DNA of 64,000 nt, taken from the NCBI GenBank assembly GCA_903813345.2, contig CAIIXF020000006.1:31912024-31976023 (forward strand), in the 5' to 3' direction. How positions within the stretch are numbered: the first letter of the stretch is position 1; each line of letters begins with the position of its first letter. This document shows, piece by piece, positions 61,101-64,000 of this stretch. Source of the DNA: Owenia fusiformis. Its lineage: Eukaryota; Annelida; Polychaeta; Sabellida; Oweniidae. The notes under the pieces were generated by a model. The model was given only the letters and a program-made list of their open reading frames with translations, did not search any database and was not told the DNA's origin. A program made the position numbers and the translations under genes.

Positions 61101-61694
61101 ATGATGTGAAATATGCCCGAATACTGCCAATATAGGCCGACCTTGGCAGGCCCTATATTTGGGCAAGAACAAAAAACTGATGATGTATGACATACCTTTA
61201 TTCCGGTGGCTAATTTGTATCAATGATGTCACACATCTGTGTGCAAGTCCCAAAATACTGGTGGATATTGCCCACCTACTTTCCCCATACAAATGCTTCT
61301 CTTGGTATGTAACACACTACAATATAGCAATTGATATGTCAAGTCTTACTTCTTTCTTGCAGACAGTAAATGCTCCAATATTTCTGGCAGCAGTCCTTTT
61401 CTCACAGAACTTTTCACAAAATAATTCCCTGATGGAGTCTTGATGAATTCATCCTCTGTCAGTCTGAAGAAAGTAAAATGAAATTTATAGAATCAATGAA
61501 AATGTTGATTTGAAGAAGTGTTGTGCTCTCCCTTACTTTCCTCAAATCAGTGCAAAATTCAATTCTACTCTACTCACCCCTCTTTAATTTTGCTGTTAGT
61601 CTGAAGAAGGGAGGTGTAGCAGAGATTGTGGGCCATCATGATGCTTGGATATAGAGAGGAGAAATCTAGTGTTGCAATAGGAGAGTCATAGTAG
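27434..61694 (-). CDS. POLD1: DNA polymerase delta catalytic subunit, C-terminal 517 residues (12 exons)
   Basis: The replicative B-family DNA polymerase of the nucleus. Exons in transcript order: 61694-61578, 61463-61350, 41718-41571, 40670-40575, 38825-38688, 38486-38314, 37590-37426, 36021-35919, 34836-34704, 31144-31031, 27853-27697, 27530-27434 (TGA at 27436-27434). All have GT/AG splice sites and all phases agree. Motif [11 protein letters not shown] is in the first exon, motif [11 protein letters not shown] in the third, and motif C YGDTDS in the fifth. [11 protein letters not shown] follows motif C. CysA (CIGC and CKYC pairs) spans exons 10-11, and CysB (CQRC, then SSRDC) spans exons 11-12. 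CysB binds the iron-sulphur cluster and the accessory subunit in this family. The exonuclease and N-terminal parts are upstream of 64,000. The second intron (61349-41719) contains a whole gene on the other strand. Confidence 0.97.
28468..30315. repeat. 71-bp satellite-like array, about 26 copies
   Basis: The unit contains AAAAAGTTTCCTTGATGTG, TTCATAGCACTGCAGCACC and GGGCTGAATGCCAGTGACTG. Copies are nearly identical and differ mainly at one T/A site (CACTGCAG or CACAGCAG). It lies within a POLD1 intron (27854-31030) and is not at an exon boundary. The rest of that intron shows no recognised feature. Confidence 0.95.
31260..31640. repeat. Fragment of dispersed repeat family B
   Basis: It contains AGATTTGAACTTCTGAGAAC, GATGATTTTGAAAAAAA and TTGAAGCAAGTTGA blocks in two to three partial tandem copies. 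The same blocks occur in the full-length family B copies at 42907-44126 and 59485-60377. Confidence 0.6.
32748..32931. mobile_element. 184-bp hairpin MITE
   Basis: Arms start AGGTCTCTCAATATT and run through TTTTGGTTGATTTTAAAAAA. The right arm repeats them inverted and ends AATATTGAGAGGTCT. The loop is about 70 bases. Confidence 0.7.
32990..33239 (-). mobile_element. tRNA-derived SINE
   Basis: Read on the minus strand, the head is GCCGGGTTGGCCTAGTGG. It carries an RNA polymerase III A box (TGGCCTAGTGGTTAAGGC, 33230-33213) and a B box (GGTTCAAACCC, 33160-33150), followed by an unrelated body. The A-to-B spacing is long (about 52 bases), as in type-II tRNAs or degenerate SINE heads. There is no intact cloverleaf acceptor pairing, so it is not a tRNA gene. 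Confidence 0.6.
33631..34620. other. POLD1 intron segment, no feature recognised
   Basis: AT-rich intron. A 100-codon open frame at 33716-34018 has no family signature. I see no repeat array. Confidence 0.5.
34621..35852. mobile_element. Dispersed repeat family C
   Basis: It shows repeated blocks AAAATTTGAACCAAATCC, GGTATTTGAGTTATCAAAG, ATGGCGGCCATTTTGA and CAGCAGAGCTCC. It ends with a GACAGACTGACAAACAGACG run and TTTGTTCAGTGGGATAA. Further copies are at about 36540-37412, 56041-56384 and part of 23450-23575. It spans the POLD1 intron up to exon 36021-35919. Confidence 0.6.
36141..36309. mobile_element. 169-bp hairpin MITE
   Basis: Arms ACAATTGTTGACCTCTCCAG, then GACTGTAAACC and GAAACTACTGTTGAC, are repeated inverted and end GGAGAGGCCTACAATTGT. 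The arms are about 75 bp with a short loop. Confidence 0.75.
36540..37412. mobile_element. Second copy of dispersed family C
   Basis: Blocks matching 34621-35852 include TTTGAACCAAATCTGTC and GGACAGACAAATAAATTAAC. It ends shortly before POLD1 exon 37590-37426. Confidence 0.5.
39069..40379. mobile_element. Dispersed repeat family D, copy 1
   Basis: The left end ACAAAATGTCCCCACCAATG is matched inverted by CACTATGTGGTGGGGACAT at the right. Inside are three to four units of about 185 bp (CCAAAATGGCCGCCTTGACA, CTAATCAGATCTAGATTTTC). A (GGAC)n run at about 40300-40330 sits 50 bases from the right end. Copy 2 is at 45484-46492 and fragments are at 63608-64000. Confidence 0.7.
40671..41330 (-). repeat. 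30-bp tandem array touching a POLD1 splice acceptor
   Basis: About 22 units (GAAAATACATGTGAGCTATT and AATCACTTTG on the plus strand) begin immediately at POLD1 exon 40670-40575. On the minus strand the true junction is CATGTATTTTCAG/AGTGTTA. The unit is CATGTATTTTCAAAGTGATTA, so each unit is a slightly mutated copy of the acceptor and exon start. Confidence 0.88.
41571..41718 (-). CDS. POLD1: POLD1 polymerase motif B exon, downstream of the giant intron
   Basis: It encodes [20 protein letters not shown], then motif [11 protein letters not shown], ending CLEISQ. Phase 2 is supplied by AA from the exon ending at 61350, rebuilding SARK/AKADL exactly as in the family. The acceptor is TTCTAG. Confidence 0.96.
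42000..42490 (-). mobile_element. 3' end of a second LINE (RT C-terminus)
   Basis: On the minus strand the frames include a [16 protein letters not shown]-type segment. They continue as [20 protein letters not shown] and [19 protein letters not shown], then a TLSTFKK-L-L ending, is the recognisable C-terminal end of CR1/jockey-type reverse transcriptase proteins. A frameshift near 42375 separates the parts. The 5' part is missing. It lies in the giant POLD1 intron, 150 bases upstream of the dehydrogenase start. Confidence 0.7.
42641..42707 (+). CDS. Dehydrogenase exon 1: signal peptide
   Basis: The exon reads [20 protein letters not shown] then QS, a short N-region and hydrophobic core with a polar end. 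The second exon begins the mature enzyme. A eukaryotic signal-peptide exon joined by an intron to a bacterial-type catalytic domain is what one expects of a domesticated gene. Confidence 0.85.
42641..60664 (+). CDS. Secreted PQQ-dependent dehydrogenase (quinoprotein), 668 aa, 15 exons
   Basis: Predicted to oxidise a sugar or alcohol with pyrroloquinoline quinone; the substrate is unknown. Exons: 42641-42707, 44592-44697, 45055-45146, 45362-45473, 47258-47405, 47601-47709, 50122-50322, 50613-50770, 52707-52775, 53294-53383, 54883-55053, 56910-57045, 58420-58678, 58987-59153, 60543-60664. All are GT/AG and all phases agree. The ATG has A at -3. Residues 1-22 are a signal peptide. The mature part opens [17 protein letters not shown], the N-terminal signature of eight-bladed PQQ enzymes. 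HHDIWDYD (325-332) and TKMG (356-359) place catalytic Asp330 and Lys357 27 residues apart, the spacing I recall for Asp466 and Lys493 of E. coli Gcd. VPGE, SPTQPFP and a C-terminal [13 protein letters not shown] are also conserved. It has no haem CxxCH and no membrane anchor. About 12 cysteines and four Asn-glycosylation sequons fit secretion. The family is mainly bacterial, so lateral origin is likely but unproven. Confidence 0.93.
42907..44126. mobile_element. Dispersed repeat family B, copy 1
   Basis: It begins GGACCCACGGTCCTGTGCTC, has repeated blocks GATTTGAACTCCTGGCAACT and TTGAAGCAAGTTGAAAAATA, and carries a (GGAC)n run at about 44034-44070. It ends AGGCTCACTGTAGTGAGCC. The right end inverted is similar to the left GCTCACACAGT, best seen in copy 2 (59485-60377). 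It sits in dehydrogenase intron 1. Confidence 0.7.
45484..46492. mobile_element. Dispersed repeat family D, copy 2
   Basis: Same ends and interior as 39069-40379, shorter by about one internal unit. It begins only ten bases after the donor of dehydrogenase exon 4 without disturbing GTAAAT. Confidence 0.7.
46705..46805. mobile_element. Short fragment of repeat family A
   Basis: It carries AGACAACAGCAACGCCAAAA and CCCATCGAACAACC, as at 21490 and 57168. It lies in dehydrogenase intron 4. Confidence 0.55.
47804..49416. mobile_element. Dispersed repeat family E, copy 1
   Basis: The left end AGTACCGTGGGTACTGGGCT, then CACATGGTGA, is matched inverted by CTCACCATGTGAGCTAATA at the right. Three to four units of roughly 350 bp contain GGAATCCTATCGACAGAGG, GCGAGACAAAAATGGCGGCC and AGGCGAGCTTTTGAACC. 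A (GGAC)n run lies at about 49337-49365. Copy 2 is 62671-63555. It fills dehydrogenase intron 6. Confidence 0.7.
48227..48289. mobile_element. 63-bp mini-TIR insertion with 9-bp target duplication
   Basis: The insert has ends CATCTTCG and CGAAGATG and more extended imperfect inverted arms. GGTTTTAAG flanks it on both sides (218-226 and 290-298 of 48 kb). Sister units of the surrounding family E repeat lack the insert, giving an empty-site control. Confidence 0.75.
49620..50050. repeat. Two-copy direct repeat before dehydrogenase exon 7
   Basis: Blocks AACATGCAAAATGTCA, GCCAAACACCAAC, AAAAAGTTGGA and CTTCTGGTGGTGA occur at about 49615-49790 and again at about 49870-50045. A relative is near 31905-31990. 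Confidence 0.6.
50613..53383 (+). CDS. Dehydrogenase exons 8-10: catalytic core
   Basis: Exon 8 (50613-50770) ends in HHDIWDY. Exon 9 (52707-52775) resumes [15 protein letters not shown]. Exon 10 (53294-53383) gives [20 protein letters not shown]. The introns after exons 8 and 10 each hold a boundary-derived minisatellite, so the active site is coded by three small exons surrounded by decoy donors. Confidence 0.9.
50745..52612 (+). repeat. 40-bp tandem array of exon end plus splice donor, about 46 copies
   Basis: The unit is GACATATGAGACTAT, then GTGAGTAACAATTATGAAAG, then CTGAT. The founder is the real end of dehydrogenase exon 8, GACATATGGGACTAT, with donor GTGAGTAACAATTATGAAAG at 50771. 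Almost every copy keeps GTGAGT. The array fills nearly all of intron 8. Read-through from the exon meets TAG within the first unit. Confidence 0.95.
53365..54260 (+). repeat. 41-bp tandem array of exon end plus splice donor, about 20 copies
   Basis: The unit contains AAACCTGTATAAGGGCCAG and TTTGGTAAGTTCCCAATT. The real boundary of exon 10 is GGCCTGTACCAGCAAGTACT with donor GTAAGTTCC. Position for position, the unit matches CCTGTA, then GTAAGTTCC and the following AAT-TAAG. Units from 53640 to 53980 are nearly identical, and those at each end are diverged. Confidence 0.9.
54271..54882. other. Dehydrogenase intron 10, distal part
   Basis: No recognised element. A palindromic TTGTACATGTGTACAATATA tract (54825-54875) lies just before the acceptor of exon 11. 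Confidence 0.5.
55168..55272. repeat. 19-bp repeat CGAGTCATCCAGAATAAG
   Basis: Five to six tandem copies in dehydrogenase intron 11, followed by an ATAGGATAGG microsatellite at about 55320-55600. Confidence 0.85.
55320..55607. repeat. AGGAT microsatellite
   Basis: Long ATAGGATAGGATAT-type tract. Its minus-strand open frame (Tyr/Pro/Ile/Leu repeats) is an artefact. Confidence 0.9.
56041..56384. mobile_element. Fragment of repeat family C
   Basis: GAAACAAATCCGCTTATTGG, ATGGCGGCCATTTTGAAATT and a (GGAC)n run near 56322, ending TTCGGTGAGATAA. Confidence 0.55.
56580..56616 (+). pseudogene. Partial copy of dehydrogenase exon 12 in the preceding intron
   Basis: GAGTATCACAGTTGTATCTC here matches the exon 12 segment at about 57008. 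It continues with AAACAACCAC. A two-base CT insertion breaks the frame, and no donor follows. It is a dead partial duplicate about 430 bases upstream of the real exon segment. Confidence 0.7.
57168..58274. mobile_element. Repeat family A, long copy
   Basis: It has AGACAACAGCCACGCCAAAG at the left, CTTTGTTCGATGAGATAAT inside and TTTGTTCGATGAGATATT at the right. Interior blocks match 21490-22447. It fills dehydrogenase intron 12. Confidence 0.6.
59154..59484. other. Dehydrogenase intron 14, proximal part, no feature recognised
   Basis: AT-rich intron between exon 14 and the family B element. I see no repeat or coding signal. Confidence 0.5.
59485..60377. mobile_element. Dispersed repeat family B, copy 2
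   Basis: Same start and end as 42907-44126 (GGACCCACGGTCCTGTGCTC, then CACTGTGTGAGCC) but missing one internal unit. The (GGAC)n run is at about 60313-60345. It is in the last dehydrogenase intron. Confidence 0.7.
60665..61349. other. Dehydrogenase 3' flank inside the POLD1 intron
   Basis: From the dehydrogenase stop to the POLD1 exon at 61350. I see no canonical AATAAA near the stop, and no repeat family. Confidence 0.5.
61350..61463 (-). CDS. POLD1: POLD1 exon upstream of the giant intron
   Basis: It encodes [20 protein letters not shown] and ends LLSAR plus AA, with donor GTAAGA. It is the last POLD1 exon before the intron that contains the dehydrogenase gene. Confidence 0.96.
61578..61694 (-). 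CDS. POLD1: POLD1 motif A exon
   Basis: It carries [19 protein letters not shown], the metal-binding polymerase motif A, then [11 protein letters not shown]. The acceptor is TTTCAG. The preceding exon was not found before 64,000. Confidence 0.96.
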
Positions 61695-61794
61695 CTGAAA
61701 ATAACAATAGCTGCATTAATCTGCATACATCATACACTTTAAGTTGGCCAAAGCAGCAATCAGTTTAAACAAGTTTTATTCTACATGCACTCAT

Positions 61795-62600
61795 ACTAGT
61801 ATTCTGTGATTCTGCGTCGCCGCAGAAAAACCGCAGAAATTTGCATTTTCATTATTTTTGCAGAATTTTTGTTTTGGCACGGAATTTCGCGGAAAACATG
61901 ATTTTTCCAGTCAACCATCTCATCTCATATTTTTCACTCACCTAAACACCCAAAGACTCCGCTCGTTTGTTGTCAGATACTTGTGTTTTGTCAGATTTTC
62001 AAGAGGAAATCTGAAATCTGTTTTAAATTCTTGAACTTCCGCCATTGCACTTAGAGGTAAGACTGCGTCTAACATAATCGCGAAATTTGAAACCAATGAC
62101 CGTCCCTCGTAATTGTTTCGCAATAATATGTCTAATATTGTATTTTATGGTATTCTAACGCAATAAATCATGCTTCTTCTTGCGTTTTACTTCGCCATAT
62201 ATTAATAGACGACATCTGAATTCCCTGCATATTGATCTGGAATTTCGTGATAGTTCGAATTTCGTGATAGTTCACAAGTGAGCATTTGGTAAGTTTTGTC
62301 GCTAATTAATTAACATTGCATCTGGTTTTATTACTGTAGTTGTCCATTATCACTGAATCAAGCAGCATGAGTGGATTTCAAGAATTGTTTATTTTGTGGA
62401 GAAAATTATTGATTTTAGCAAGAATTTCATTTTTTGCACATACTTGTACCACAAAATTTCACTTTTCCCCATGCAGAATTTGGTGCAGAATTTTAGATTT
62501 CATGCAGAATTTGGTGCAGAATTTGGCTTTTTCATGCAGAATTTCTGCGCAGAATTTGCATTTTTCTCATGCAGAAAATTAGGATGTACAGTATGTACAT
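61795..62600. repeat. Repeat built on TGCAGAATTT
   Basis: TTTGCAGAATTTTTG near 61855 and several GCAGAATTTGGTGCAGAAT copies at 62470-62580, with CTGCGTCGCCGCAGAA and a GGAATTTCGCGG block. It looks like a dispersed element of unknown type in the POLD1 intron. Open frames across it are repeat translations. Confidence 0.45.
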
Positions 62601-62670
62601 GTATTTGGGTTAATTAATGTAAAGAGAGTATGCAAACAATAAGGAATCAAAAGGTGTAAGGAAATAAAAT

Positions 62671-63555
62671 AGTACCAGGGGTACTGGGCTCACATGGTCT
62701 TGAATTAACAGTTTTCTGGACAGAAAGTCTAAATTGGTACCTAAAAAATTACCAAGAATGTCCAATTACTAAGCATTTGTCAACTTTTGTACCAAGAAAC
62801 ATTCCAGACAAAATTACATCATAAGACAATTGTTAACAGTTACATGGGTTTTAACATTGCAAGGACACCTGGAATTATTTCAAAAATGGCAGCCATTTTT
62901 GAACTGGGAGTTATAAGGGGAATTTCTGTATTGATGTTGAACAGAAATAACTTAAAATGGGAATCATCAACAAAGGTTATAAAAGTGCAGACAGGCAGAC
63001 AAAAGTGAATTTCCTCGACAAAAATGGTGGGCATATTGAAAATAGGCAAGCTTTTGAACTAGGAGTCATAGGAAGTTTTCTTGTGTTGTTAATTAACAAA
63101 AGTAACTTAAAACTAGAATCATATTGAAAGAGGTTTGGCTTTAAAGCTATTGACAAGACTTAAATCCAAAAATGGCAGACAATTAAGAAGCGAATATTAA
63201 TACTTTTTGCCAATTTTTTCTTACACAATTATTTCATAAAACTACTGGTTACAATGACATGGGCTTTTACAATGCAAGACACATGATATTATTCATGAAC
63301 CTAGCCAATGGTCTAAAAGTGAATTTTGTGTGACAAAGATGGCAGTCACTTTGAAAATAGGCGAGCTTTTGAATCAGGAGTCATAACAAGGTTTCCGATA
63401 TTGATGTTGAACAAAAATAACTTAAAACGGGAATCTTATCTAATCCACAGGTTTTAGAATGTGCCACTATTTTTTTTGATGGAAAGATAGACTGACAGAG
63501 AGACAGACAGGCGGACAAGTGAATAATTGCAAAAGCCCACCATGTGAGCTAACAA
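62671..63555. mobile_element. Dispersed repeat family E, copy 2
   Basis: AGTACCAGGGGTACTGGGCT at the left and CCCACCATGTGAGCTAA at the right, with internal blocks as in 47804-49416. Confidence 0.65.
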
Positions 63556-63607
63556 GGCACAGACATGAACAATATCGTACCTAAAACACAGCATTGTGGT
63601 CTTGTTG

Positions 63608-64000
63608 ACCAAGAAAGCAAGATGGCCGCAGAAAAGTTAATCAGCTCTAGAACTTATCACTGTGTAACATATGTAAAAATTTGGACGGTTTGGCTGGAAA
63701 CCTGTAGACAAGTCTTGAAAGTGAAGATTTTAGGACGGAAAATCCAAAATTGGCCACCTTAAAATTTACCCAGAATGCCCAAAAACCAATCAGTTCTTGA
63801 CGTTGATATGTAGAAACATCCCTGCAAATTTCAGATGAATCCCTCAAATGGTTTGGCTGAAAATCTGTAGACAAGTCTTGAAAGTGAAGATTTTAGGACA
63901 GAAAATCCAAAATGGCCACCTTAAGATTTACCCAGAATGCCCAAAAACTAATCAGTTCTTGACGTTGATATGTAGAAACATCCCTGAAAATTTCAGATGA
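63608..64000. mobile_element. Partial family D copy running off the window
   Basis: Two units of about 170 bp (GGACGGAAAATCCAAAAT, ACCCAGAATGCCC, TCTGTAGACAAGTCTTGAAA) match the interior of 39069-40379. Confidence 0.6.

Overview
This 64-kb window is animal genomic DNA. It is AT-rich, has long introns with consensus GT/AG splice sites, and is full of non-autonomous transposons and minisatellites. Several repeat families carry runs of (GGAC)n and the palindrome AAAATGGCGGCCATTTT, a style I associate with bivalve mollusc genomes, so a mollusc is my best guess (inference). I resolved 50 coding exons in three genes. Every exon junction keeps the reading frame, and the protein families are recognisable.

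Region 1 (about 1-24,340, plus strand) starts with repeats: a perfect hairpin element, a small TIR element with a target duplication, and the 3' end of a LINE. The 3' part of a laminin short-arm/coiled-coil chain follows: 23 exons at 2977-24338, 1435 residues, 5' end outside the window. Its order is the tail of a laminin IV type B/LF-like domain, laminin-EGF repeats, one laminin IV type A (L4) domain, six more EGF repeats, and a coiled coil ending in a cysteine-containing tail with no LG domains. The ending is gamma-like, but an LF-like segment upstream of an L4 domain is unusual for a gamma chain.

Region 2 (27,434-61,694, minus strand) is POLD1, the DNA polymerase delta catalytic subunit. 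The 12 C-terminal exons are present, covering polymerase motifs A, B and C and the CysA/CysB metal-binding modules. The gene is convergent with the laminin gene.

Region 3 (42,641-60,664, plus strand) is a complete 15-exon gene for a secreted 668-residue PQQ-dependent dehydrogenase (eight-bladed quinoprotein, a mainly bacterial family). It lies wholly inside a single 19.6-kb intron of POLD1, on the opposite strand. The POLD1 reading frame joins perfectly across that intron, so this is a true nested gene. Its catalytic Asp and Lys are kept at the same spacing as in bacterial glucose dehydrogenase, as I recall that sequence.

The most unusual structural signal cuts across all three genes. Minisatellite arrays start at exon-intron boundaries, and their units are copies of the boundary: the exon edge plus the splice donor or acceptor. 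I see this at seven junctions: laminin exons 1, 9, 10 (only a dimer) and 16, dehydrogenase exons 8 and 10, and one POLD1 exon. At four of the seven the copied splice sites keep a consensus in most units, so introns hold roughly 10 to 46 decoy splice sites in tandem.
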